Shown here: piece by piece, positions 14,540-26,779 of the stretch
Numbering within the stretch: position 1 is the first letter of the stretch
Layout of the letters: each line of letters opens with the position of its first letter
Assembly: GCA_035222895.1 (NCBI GenBank)
Contig: JAVYIG010001836.1
Span: 124,001-188,000 of the forward strand
Source of the DNA: Strongylocentrotus droebachiensis
Lineage: Eukaryota; Echinodermata; Echinoidea; Camarodonta; Strongylocentrotidae
Direction: 5' to 3'
Length of the DNA stretch: 64,000 nucleotides
Made by a program: the position numbers and the translations under genes
The notes under the pieces: model-generated
Seen by the model: the letters and a program-made list of their open reading frames with translations, nothing else
The model's database searches: none
Told to the model about the DNA's origin: nothing

Positions 14540-14908
14540 GGGTATAGACCAGTTCTGGTCATGCGATTGCATTGTGAAAGAAACGTTGTGGAATCGATCA
14601 GAAAAGGTTGATCATCTAGCATATAAATACTGGTGTACTGCAAGGTTCTGGAATCATCAAAATTATAAGAAATTTGGCCCAGTCTCGGTACTGTACACAG
14701 AAAGATGTATATGGGACTTCGCGATATCTATTCTGTCCGGATCGATATGATAGTTTCCCAAATATATCAATTAGGCGGTTTCCCGGCAAATTTGTTATCA
14801 TCACCTATTAGTCAAAACATATTCTTTCACATGATTGGTAATAAGAGCTTCCATTTAATTTTTGAGAGGGGGGCGTTTCCAAAACTGGTATATACAATGT
14901 ACCTTTAA
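14540..14908. mobile_element. TTAA-type MITE, second copy
   Basis: Over about 370 bp this segment follows the element at 38738, with the shared blocks ATGCGATTGCATTGTGAAAG, GGAATCGATCAGAAAAGG, TTTCACATGATTGGTAATAAG and GGGCGTTTCCAAAACTGGT. Its left end is eroded and only the right ACCTTTAA remains. The open frames over it arise from the repeat. Confidence 0.75.
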
Positions 14909-17907
14909 GGCGAAGTGTGAATATATCATTTATCGATGGTTATCGAGGAGAAGGGAATCGGGACCTAACTGCTTTCAAAATAGGCTATACTATTCATGTT
15001 CGTGGGTGTATTAATTTCAATTTCAATTAAAGCATTAAACGATGTATTTATCAGAGATTACATTCAACTTTTTCTCAAGATTTCGCCTTTGACCAGCTGT
15101 AATATAGCTTCTTTAGCAAATGGACCATGGTACCAATCGCTTCGACACAGATGTAATGAAATAAGAAAAGTGATCTCTATAATAGATAAATAACTCGACT
15201 GATTATATTAAACTGATTTATACTAATTCATCTGTAATCAACCATATGTCTTTAATCATGGCTTATGTATAGGCCTATGCCTTTTTGCAAAAGTAGAGTA
15301 GATTTATTGACTAGCAGGAAATATATGATAGGTACTTCCATATCTACGGTAGATTAGATATAATAGAATTTGTCCAGTTTCCAATTTGTTGGTTTTTAAA
15401 AGAATGTGGCGATATAACACACATGCACACACCCTTCTCTCACATGCAAAGCTCTGAATATATTCTTTTCCACAATGCACACCCACGTCCTGCAACCACG
15501 CATATAAGTATGTACACACGCCCTCCCCACATACACCCCACATACATATAAATACATCATCCCTTAGAAATAAAATTACAAAGTTTTGAGAAAATGTAAT
15601 TTCTTCAAAGTGTAATCTTTATACTGCCGAACACTGCCAATACGTAAATGAATCAGCACACACATAAATATATATATATGCATAAATATATGTATAGATA
15701 GAACACCTGCCTCTCTGGAACTCACATATGAATGGCACACTCGGCACAATTTAGCCATTCATCGCCAAAGCAATCCTTCCCCATGAGACATATTTCCCCC
15801 TCATCCTAGCCGCTCTTTGCTAGAAATCGATCCTACCCATTTACCCATTGTATACCACCGGTGCATGCACAAAAGGTGCTAAGCTTTTACTTTTTTTTTG
15901 TATAGCTCAAGTAGGGTAAAGGCCTGCGAGAAGGAGATGAAGGTGACTGTTGATAAAGGATATCAAGATATAGGAGATATCGGGGGCGAGAATGACCGAG
16001 GAAGCGATGCCTCAGAGGAATGTAAGTTGAGCGTAAAATATGGTGCCAAAATCAATTATTTGTCAGCCTGTTTGATTGAGGTATTCAGAGAGGTAGGGAA
16101 TCGACCAATTTAGAAAGAAGAAGCAATGGAATATCTAAAAAAATAAACGTTAATTTAGAACAGTGAAATAAAGATACAGCAGTCTTTCCCTAGGACTGAC
16201 AGAAGTCAGTGCAACTGATTTGTGTGCTCTCGTTTCATAATCTAGTAATTATGGATTTAGATTTATGGGTTGTTTTTCGAGGGGGGGATTGGGAGGATTA
16301 CTTGAATTACAATACCTTCTAAAGAATAAAGATAATATTTCAAAGCAGTTACGAGGTATCCTTTCATTATACGACCACGCCACGCCATCGCATGAATAAT
16401 ATATAACTGAAAACCCATTAGGATGGTATGAATTGTTTATTAAGGTTGAAATATGCCAGGTAAAAAGCGGATCTTCCTGAAAAGTCATTTTCCTGAACAT
16501 TACCTCGAAAATTGCACACACAGTTTCTTAACGTTTTAGAGTTATCGTACGCAAAATATGATTGAGTTTAAATGAGTCATTATGCAAGAAAGAAGAGTTT
16601 GTTTGTTCCTTTTAAATTATAGTTTGTCTGGGGTGAATATTACTAGTAAAAAAGGTCTCTTGCAATATCTAAAGAGACCTACCTTCAAAGACTCTTCGTA
16701 CAACTTAAAGGGATTGTTCGCAAATACCAACAAAGTTATGGTAAAGGCGAATTATTAATTACCGTTAAAAACGTGGATTAATTTGTTGCCGTAGGGCAGC
16801 GCCATTGACTACCATTGAACGAACAAATAAAGCGATATGCGCATTAAAAAAAATTATGGCCTAACATTATATGACGATATTGATTAATGACGCAATCCAG
16901 ATAACGCCTCTCGTACATTGGGTATTAATGTCATGTAATTCATTATTAGATGATGATGATTATTATAAGATTATCCTTTTTATAGACGATGGCACTTGGA
17001 AATTCATCGTTTAAATAATCTAAATTTGGGGATTTAAAGCAGGAATTCCATACACTTTAGTCACTGCCATTTTTATAGACAATGTTTAGAGACGGCGTCA
17101 TTCACTGAGTACATTACTTGAATTTTAAACCATAATTCTTGTCATCGTAGTATGACAGGGAGGGAAAAAGCACTCATGGTATTTTAATGTGAAATCAAAT
17201 ATGTAGATTGCAATTCAATAATTCCACAATTGTATTGCAAACTATTGCCAAAATCCTATGTTACTATCGAAAATTATTTTCGATTGGCATAAAAGATATT
17301 TGTCTTTTAGTCAATCACAGTGACTGTATTTCCATGTGATAGTTGAAACAACCGAATTAAATAAGTGGAATCGAATAACAATATTTATGTAAAAAATAAG
17401 TCACAAATATATTTGCATGCGATGCCTCAGTGTAATTTGCCTTCTACTAATTGTAAAATGATTGCGGAGAAAAAAACATCATGACAAAAATACACGAGAT
17501 GAATTAAAAGTCATGCTGAACTCATAAAATCTTCAATCACTACACAGAATACTCCGCGAATTCCAATTACGTGAACCTTAGATTAAAAAAAGGTTTTTCA
17601 ATATGGAGCTTTACATCATACATCTCCATCACAAAGACGTTTAGCTCCTGTCTTCTTCAAACTAAACTAATGCGAATCTGATGATAATGTATCGCTCAAC
17701 ATTAATACCCCATCGGCACCTGCTCATCATTAAGTACTAGGTTATGTACTGATGAGGCGAATAAACCATTTCACTTTGTAACACAAGAACGTGAGCCGTG
17801 TCTGAGGAGAAATTATGACAAATTGCCGGAATCAAGTGTGCTTGTATCGTACTTCAATCTTTAATAGAAGGATACTTTTAAAAAGTCGTAGAAAGTTGTA
17901 GAAGTAT

Positions 17908-17983
17908 GAGAGGAAGAGAGAGAGAGAGAGAGAGAGAGAGTGGGGGTGAGGGAGAGTGTGTGTGCGCGCACGCGTGTGCGTGG
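17908..17983. repeat. (AG)n followed by an alternating GT/GC tract
   Basis: About 33 bp of (AG)n is followed by a GGGTGAGG spacer and by 27 bp of strict purine-pyrimidine alternation at 17956-17982 (GTGTGTGTGCGCGCACGCG and on). The latter is of the kind that can form Z-DNA. Confidence 0.85.
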
Positions 17984-18644
17984 GTGTTCAAGATCCTTGC
18001 AGGTTTATGATACAATAACTCTGGCTTTGTTATGCCTCCTACCCGCTAAAGCTGGAGAATTATATCTTTGTAATCGAGCGTATTTTCCACGTCCATGGCC
18101 TCATTTCTACATTCTATATCGCCTATATTTCTTTGTGTTACAATTGTGCTTGGCTTAATAATATGCAACGTATTCATAGGATTTGTTAACAAAAACAAAA
18201 TTAGTGCTCGTTTTTAATAACATCTTTTACAACACTGTAGGCAACTAAAATTGTCTTTTTTTTTACATTTCTTGTTCCTTATTTTGACCATTTGTAGCTG
18301 TGATGATTAAACATATAGCTCGTTGAAATAAAAACAGTAGTTTTCCTACCTTTGTGGGCCTATCTCTGAATTTAGAGCAAAATAAATAAAATAAATCTAT
18401 GGTAGTCTCTTCAGTGCTGTAACTACTCAGAATCAACAGCAATATATTATATTGTGTAACTTTGTTGTTATACCTTTGTAAGTTTAATGTCTCAAATTGA
18501 AAAATAGTTTCCGATTTTTTTTTTATTGCTTTTCAATGTTCATTTCCTCAATACTGCTCATAAATCATATCACATTGGATTCACTTCATAACATTCCGGA
18601 AATGTGAAATACGAAAATGCACTCTGGCGACTTGGTAGCATGGA

Positions 18645-18658
18645 TGTTGCTATGGAAA
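18645..18658 (+). promoter_or_regulatory. RFX X-box-like site
   Basis: GTTGCTATGGAAAC differs at one base from the X-box form GTTGCCATGGAAAC bound by RFX factors, which control ciliary genes. Related sites occur at 8065-8078 (GTTGCCATGGTAGT) and 21856-21871 (a perfect 16-bp palindrome). No nearby promoter was identified, so function is speculative. Confidence 0.25.
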
Positions 18659-21600
18659 CGTATCACCTAAGCAACACATTTCGAAGGTGAAGATATTCAT
18701 GTTCCCTGGCTTTGTCTCCGAGGTGTAATAAATTACAATTTAAGAAAAAGGAAACGAACGAGGAAAGGGATAGTTGATAACCATCGAATGTGTTTGATTG
18801 AGATCATTCAAGCCTACGTTTAGCCTGTTTAATACTGAATCATATTATTCTCATAGGTTTAACAAAGGGGCCACCAGGTTCCAGGAGACAATAGCTTAAG
18901 GAACAATGCTTTTTTTGCCGGTTAGGGGCTCAATATTTACACCTAGGTAGACACTTTTGGTTCTTAAACAGCGGGAGATAACCATGATACAATCTGATAG
19001 CAGTGCAATATTTCACAAAGAAAAGTAGTTTCCAATTCCCGCCATGTGCCAATAAGGCGCTCAAAATGCGCGGGGGGCGTTTAAACACACTATACGATGC
19101 AGGTTTTCATATTTGTTTTTCAATAGGTTGTTATATATCTAAAATGTTAATGTTTGATTTATGGAAGTCCGTTTTGCCTTGAAAGTGTTATAGAGCGTAT
19201 ACAGCTTCATTCTATTTTCTGACATTTTTTAAGTACAATGCACCAACTTATATGCAAATCTATTCCCAAAGAAGGAAAAATACCCAACAAAGTTAAAACC
19301 TGAACTGTGATGCTACGTATAATCTTCAAGAACCAAAATTGGTTACGTCATTCGACTGACTTGGAACATTGACATATGACAAATAGACTCCACGTGTAAT
19401 GTAATGAAACAACATATGTGTATTCGCTTGCACCACGATAGCTCAGATAGTTTGTCATGTTTGTAGCGAGTTCATGTAAAAAGCCAACCCTGTTTGTAAT
19501 CTTAAATTGAACAAATTGTCCACATGGATTTGGCCTTTGAAGCTTGGCGAGCGAGTTATTTGGCAAGATAAATGCTTAATTGGATTGTTTGCAAGATCGA
19601 GGTTTTGTAGTCGTTGTCTGGCGATTTTTTTACACGCACTGTACGGAAACACCAAGGGCGAATCAAGGATTATCGGAAGGGGAAAGGGGGTGAAATAATT
19701 TCTCTCCACTCATAAAATTACCACTATAATGTGAATTTCCTTAATTTTTTGGCCGGGTTCTTCAGGGGATGGAATTTCCCCGCCCCATACACAATATTTT
19801 ATTATGATTTTTTCCCCTTAAAATTAAGAAGTATTGACATTCATTTCCCAAGATGTACACATATTCAGATTCAGAACCAGGGGGCGGCCCCTTTGCCCCC
19901 CCCCCTCCCCAATACTCATTTGAACTCATCCCAAATGTTTATTATGTACAGTCTACATTGTAACATTGATTATAAAGTTTACTTATCATAATGCGAATGA
20001 TTTATGTGGTAACTATGCACACAAAACATTGAACGTATGTTCGTCATGAAGCTGCTATTTCTTCAACATATTTGTTCAATCATTTTATGATGATTAAACG
20101 TAAGATAACAGAAAAATAAAAAAGGATAACATCAAATCATTATAGTTTTTGATAACACGACCAATCCCGGCTTATATTGTAAATGATGTTTTTCAAAATT
20201 GTTAAATTTTAAGGTTTTTACGGGATATCAGCAATAAAGGCACGATGTACACGTTAGGCCAGTCGTCGCTTCATGTACATGAAGCAGAGAACAAATTGAT
20301 TAACTCAATCGAAGCAAATGGAATTAATGGGGAGAGCTGTCTCGCATACTCATACTTTCTCATTGCTATCGATCCTCGTCTGTAATGATGATTAATCTCT
20401 TCTTGCCCTGTTGTCGGCTCTTTAACGATGCCTCGGTGGAGAAGGTTAAGGGACAGCTCCCCGACTCCATTGTTACGTGGTTATTTATGCCTGGCTGTTC
20501 GCTTCCCGCCAAAATGAGCAAACTCAAAACAAATGTGCTGCTGGTTTGCAGGTTCGATATAAGCGTCTGACGCAGTAGATGGCTTTATTTTGTAGAAGAG
20601 TAGTATTATACCATTTGTATTGGTTTCTAAAGCGACTCTGACATACGGTACGTGAAAGCATTTTTATGCTAGATCTGTGGTATCACAATGTCACATGTTT
20701 TGTTTGTCATAGATATGGCTTATAATACTTAAGGCATAAGTATGCCGATTTAAAATGAAACAAGAGATTCCTTACTCGGCATTTTTCTTTCCGTAATGCG
20801 TATGAGTGATGGTTAAGATGAAATTTGATACCTGCTTTTTTATACACATATTTTACTATTCATCATCTGCGCTCAATTACAATTTACCAGTAGTGGAACT
20901 TCGAAGAAAACCGCAGTTTTTGTTAACCCTTAAAATGAAGGCACCTGCGCGCAACAAAGGACTTGCACGTATTCGAATAGCCCTATGTTAAAGATAGAGC
21001 AATGTGAATTGTTTAACACTTTACGTCATAACAAAAACAAAAACCGCCGCGAATTTGCTGCATCATATCTCAACGAGCATGTAATGTACAGTATTAGTAT
21101 AAAGAACGATTGTTTTTATGTAGAGGAACTAAAAAACCCGAACTGTGAATTCGATAGTCTGGTGAGTAATATATACTAGACCACGAAAGTGTAAATTTCG
21201 GTTAGAACCACTGTATTATAATTGATGTTATTAATTTATATTGTTGTAATACAAACTTGTCATTAGAGTGCTTTGCTGTAAACATTACCCCCCCACCGAT
21301 ATTTTGACACGCCCACTAAGCGGGCTTTAACTTTATTACAGAGGCAATCACTTTTCAGGCGTATGCCAAAATTAATTATGAATAGTTGAATCCTGATATA
21401 ATCCCGACAAACACAGAACGTTCTCAAGACATTCGCAAAACGTCCCAATGTCAGTAAAGTGTTTATAGCACGTTTCATGACAGAACAAAATACTGTTTAT
21501 TTTTATTTTCTATGGTTTTATGTCTCCATGCCTCGCCTGGGTTCGGATTGACAACTATTTCCATAGCATACTAAATTGTATGAGTTTTGCTTGGAACAAC

Positions 21601-22220
21601 GTTTTCCGTATGTGCGGTTGAATAAGAGGTTCGTTTTACCTGATAACGATACTTCGTCTAATCTTAATATATACCCAACTACTTTCTACCTAAAGTGCTT
21701 TAAATATGGATAAACTTGTGTAGGCATACCACTTTTAGACTGTTACACGAGTCAAATTGCCGCGCACCGAAACAATCTAACAGAGATACTTAAAGATATC
21801 AATGTAATCTTGGCCGCCTTTCTAAAAGGTCGATTCTGGACACCAAAGATAAAATTGTTTCCATGGAAACAGGGTATATTAGGATGTCTTATCCATCCAT
21901 GGTTTTAATTTGCAAACGGTCGTTTCAGGCAAGCCATTTTTCGTGATTAGCGGAACGACTGCGTGTCGCCTCCATCGATAACATGCTGTAGTTTTCCTCT
22001 CGTCTCTTCCCCTTTTCCCTTTTCACCTTATTATTTTTCATTATAATCTTCTTTTCCTCTCTGCTTAATCCTCCTTTCTTGATATTCCATTTATTTATTT
22101 ATTCAATCACGGTAGCTCGCTTCAGCCTGAATGGCTGTTTTTCAGGGAATCCGTGGAAATTGACTTGACAAACCAACAAGGTTCCGATAGTCATGTTTTC
22201 TGCGACAAAACACTACAGTT

Positions 22221-22316
22221 TAGAGAGAGAGAGAGAGAGGGGGAGATAGAGAGAGAAAGAGAGAAAGATAAAAAAAAAAAGAGAGAGAGAGAGAGAGAGG
22301 AGGGAAGTAAAAAGGA
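22221..22316. repeat. (GA)n microsatellite
   Basis: Interrupted GAGAGA units with a short A-run in the middle. A second, similar tract lies at 22686-22750. Confidence 0.9.
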
Positions 22317-22927
22317 GCTCAGAAACATAATGTAATAATGGTCTATACAAGAGCGGGTTATACATAAAATATTTATTATCATCCTATTATTTAAAAACGA
22401 TTAGAACAATTTAACAACAGCATGTCGTGTTCAACAAATGCCAGGAGAAAGAACATTGATAAATATATAAAAATGGCCCTGTCCTTTTTGTATAATTGAT
22501 TCCCCTATATTCTATTTAGGTAGCATAAGGTTAACGGCCTTTCTGTTAATTTTACGCCCTTCAATAGTGGAGAATATATTGATTAAATAGCTATGATACC
22601 CCAGCAATATTGATAACATATTTGTTATAGGAACGAAAGTAGAATAGCATGTCTCCTAAAAAAGAGCACGATGGAAATAGATGTAGGGAGAGAGAGAGAG
22701 GGAGATAGAGAGAGAGAGAGAAAAAAAAGAAAGGGAGAAGGAAAGGGAACGTGAAGAGAAGTTACAGGACAGCTAGTCCACCCACTCGCCATGCCGGTCC
22801 CCTTATGAATTTCCAGAGCTACACAATGCCACTGGAGTGATCATCATATCCACACGAAAGAAAGAAAGGAAAGATATCAAACGAAATAAATGCAAAATAT
22901 GTATGTATTCCGGTCTGCTGGCCGTTT

Positions 22928-22959
22928 GATTTGATTTAATTTGATTTGATTTGATTTTT
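22928..22959. repeat. (GATTT)n pentanucleotide repeat
   Basis: About six GATTT units, one with a TAATTT variant. Confidence 0.85.
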
Positions 22960-23908
22960 TCTGTTTGGTTTGACATTTACTTCACACCATCTCACCTTAT
23001 GCGGGAGATGCTAATAAATGCTTACTTGACATCTTCAGATATCACCCACACACGGAATGATGACATGATATTGCCCGGGAGGGTGGAGGTGTCTTCTAAA
23101 TACACAGCGGAAGGATTAGCGGGCGAACGAATCATAACATTGCCCTTAAAGAGAAGGATGAGTTCTGGTAAAGATGCAGAAGAAAAATGTGTTTGTGAGC
23201 ATTCTCGACATTTATTTGGCAGTTTAAGAGGAAAGTTAGAGTAGAAATGTCCCTCGAAAACGACTGCTCTTTAATAAAATGCCCTCATTGTTTGAAATAT
23301 GACAAGAAACAGCGGAAATGTTTGGACAAAAGAAATTCACCCCACATGTGTGCGTTGTGCCATATATCCTCATCTTTGACCACTGCAATTTGATTTTCAG
23401 CAAGATTTAGTAAACTTCATTTAATTACGATGATGCTAAAAACCTCTCAGTATACACCAACTCCAATAAGCTACAAAGTCAACATTTTCCAAAATTGCTT
23501 CCAGAACGTTTTTCTGTCAATATGAGCGCATGTTCAGAATTCGAACTCGACCTTCTCTTTAAGACGCGCATCAATCGCGAAGTTGAGGTTCATGTTTGAT
23601 GTAAAAACACTCGAAGCTGTCTTGGTCTGATTACTCCACAACCGTTAACCTCGCTTTCCTCATCTAAACCCCGGGGTTGGGATGAGCAGACACATTCTCT
23701 GTCTCATCGCGAGATCTATGAACACCTTCGGCTTCAAGTTCTCACTGAGCGCCGAGATTGTTAAATATAACCTGTAACTATGCAATTGGAAGAATTGTGC
23801 TTTCATGATAGATTTCTGCCTGGATCCAAAATGGTGTCTCTGCATGTTGCCTCGCATTCACTGAACTCGTTTATAGTTATGGGCGTATCCAGAACTTTAC
23901 ATCTGGGG

Positions 23909-24055
23909 CCAGTTTCACAAAGCCTTTTTTCAATGACAAATGACAAAAATCATTGACAAATCTGCTGATCAGAAGCTAGGATTTCAGTAGCTTATAATAC
24001 AATACAATACAATAAAGTCGTTTGTCACTGATGACAAGTCTTAAAACACCCTCCA
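23909..24055. mobile_element. Small MITE-like repeat, copy 1
   Basis: It shares TTTCACAAAGCC(T)nCAATGAC, then ATCTGCTGAT, GATTTCAGTAGCT and TCACTGATGACAAG with the copy at 47737. A short pentanucleotide run (AATAC)n near 23998-24013 replaces part of the middle. Confidence 0.7.
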
Positions 24056-26779
24056 GGAGATCATCATTCCACGATTCTTATGCTTTTGGTATGGAAAACA
24101 CTTTGTTTGGGTGTTGGGTTGTGTTTGAACGGCCGCCTAAAACAGAGGTATTAAGGGGAGAAAAAAGTAAGTCTTTTGAGAAAATGTCCATATTTCATGG
24201 GTTTCTTGACTTACGATGATTTCTTGATACCTGTTAACTACTTGCCCATACAACAAAGTTGCTGCATTTTAAGTTTCGTAGAAATTGGCGGGAATTTGCC
24301 AAATGCACTTCAATTACGCCAGTGCGTACGTTCCGTTAAATGCAATCGAACAAGAACATGCTGCGACCATGATATTTAGTTGACCATGATATTTAGTTTC
24401 TAGGCCAAAGTTTGTATATTCACGCCACATTTGTCCTCTCGCTCAAAGTCTTACTTCAGAATTGAAATTTCATAATTCTCAGTCTGATCCTTCATCTATG
24501 AGCAGCCTCTGTGATGAATGCTTTTGTGATTTCCGTGATCATGCTGGGTTAATTAGGCTAATGTGACCTTGATTCAGATTGACAAAAACAATTCTGCAAA
24601 TGCTGTCTGACAAAGGAAATGAATATGACAATTCTGTAATGACTACTTTACTTTACCCCCCCCCCCCTCCCCTCCCCCAACAAAATTATATAAATGTATA
24701 TAATAAGGAATTCAGCATTCATGAAGAGTATTCCTTTGCACCGTACTAAATTAGTCCAATGAGATTTAATAACATCAGCATTACTGGTAGTCAGCCATAA
24801 TCAAAGACATAACGAAAAATAACTGAAAATATTGTATTTACTAATAAATAATGCAAATATCACATTCACGATTTGCATGTAAGTAAGCAGACCGTTTCAA
24901 ATTGTGTTATTTCATTTCTACAATTTTTTCCAATCATGTTTTCTATAACCTATACCTAAACCCTTAATGTTATACAAATCAAATGCAACGGGGAATACAT
25001 TTTCTCCCACGCGACGAATGACAGAGTAGAGATAACAATAAAATACAAAGATGTTTGTGCATTGTTGTCAGATGACTTTTCACTGTACGGTATGGTATCA
25101 TAATCATCAACGCAATGCTACAATATTGAAGGGCGAACAATAAACAGAAAGTCCGTGAACCTTTTTGTTACCTCCAAAACATAATGCGGAAATTAATTTC
25201 ATAGAAAGGACAAGGCCTCTTCATATATGTTTCAATGTGCAATCATATGGCATTGGTTGCACACCTGACGATATGCCATTGTATTGTTCTTTTCGTTCTC
25301 GCTGCTTGTCGTTGCTCCATATAGGATGATAATTATTAATGTCAAAATAACCAGCCCTTGTATAGGGTTTTATTACATTATGTATCGAAGCGCTTCCAAA
25401 AAGCATTAGACATTATTACCCTGGCTGCATGTATATGAGCTCCGCGGACTGATATCCGTGGCGCAGCGTATTTTCAATGAAAATCCTACTAGGTTGCCAC
25501 CTGCTTCATCTAGTTCAAGTGGCCACATTGTTTAGAGAAGAGAAAATGGTGCTATTAAAGGTAGTGACTTCAATTCTAGGTGTACAATTCAAGAGCTTAA
25601 AGACCTTCAACACTACTGGGCCAGAAGGGATTAGACCACACAGCGAGGTCACTGACAGGTGGCTATCTCATTAACTCAGCTCTCAACTAACATAAGAAAA
25701 AGAGGATCATGGGGGACCAACAGTCACCGATTGGGGAAGTTTTCTATATAGAGGGAGCAAGTAGCTACAAGTAGGACAGTGGGGCTTTAAACAGACCATT
25801 ATTAATGATAATTGAAGAAAACTGTTCTGACCAATTCCTTAATTCTCCCAAACTTATTATTACAATTCAATAATAATTCAGGTGAATGTAAATCTTCACA
25901 AAGCAGTGAATTGGCTCTGTATACAATTTCTGACATTTAAGTGTTGACAGATTTTTAAAAGCCTGTCTTATGTCTAATTTCCACGGAAAAACGGTTGGGA
26001 AAATCAAAAATGGTTGGAAGAATTTAGTGTCTAATAGAGGGTGTCGCACAGTGACGCCTTTCAAGAAAACCATGAATATCTTTGTGGTTTGAGAATTTTT
26101 CAGGATTTTGTGCATGTTAGAGGGTAAGTACAGAAGAAGGAATATAAAAAGTAACATTTCATACACAAATTACGCAGTTTTTTCATTAACGTTCAACTTG
26201 TTACCGAGTCACTTTATTAAAGTGCCAATGACTTGAACCTCGTAGAGTGTGATTCATGATACGGTCACTTATCTACTCGATTATACCTCGGTGATATTCC
26301 CACGTTGCCATGCAGTTTCGCTTTTTCTTGGATGAATCTCTGTTAACTCCATACGTATCATAAACTTGTTCTTATAACTGCGTTGTCCCCACCTACCTTT
26401 CAAGAAACACGTAACAAATATTTTTAGGATAGAGGCCTTCTTCTCTTTCAGTCATATTGCCCATTTCGTATTTCATATTTCCTAGTTTTTATCCTGCTAT
26501 TTCGCTCTGCCCAGCGACATTGCTCTCAAATCAGTAGATGCCTGGTTAAGGTTTTCAAATATCTTCATTCCCATTTCATGTACATGCATTTCGTTGAATT
26601 GAGCTGAACTCAAGCTAATGAAGTATGTAGTTTCACGTGCACGCAGGATTTTTCCAGCTCGGTGAAGTTACAATGCAGATGCTGCCCATGCAGGCCATGC
26701 ACGCCAGGCTGCGTGTTTATGTCCATCAACAGTCTATTTACATTTTGTAACACATTGTGAGCCATACAGCTGTGGCTCT
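24056..26779. other. No gene recognised
   Basis: A C-rich run at 24656-24679 is the only simple repeat. Open frames at 25477-25674 (+) and 25867-26166 (-) have no recognisable family and I treat them as chance. Confidence 0.5.

Larger units (their letters stand above)
14909..22220. other. No gene recognised
   Basis: No exon-like segment with family motifs was seen. A hairpin, AGGTCTCTT...AAGAGACCT, lies at 16653-16680. The AG/Z-DNA tract at 17908-17983 and the X-box-like sites are listed separately. A run of about ten C lies near 19897-19907. Confidence 0.5.

Noticed and set aside
14529-14750. 73-codon plus-strand frame with an FGPVS motif that might suggest the missing receptor exon
   Set aside because: It lies on the MITE shared with 38738-39112, where the frame is not conserved.
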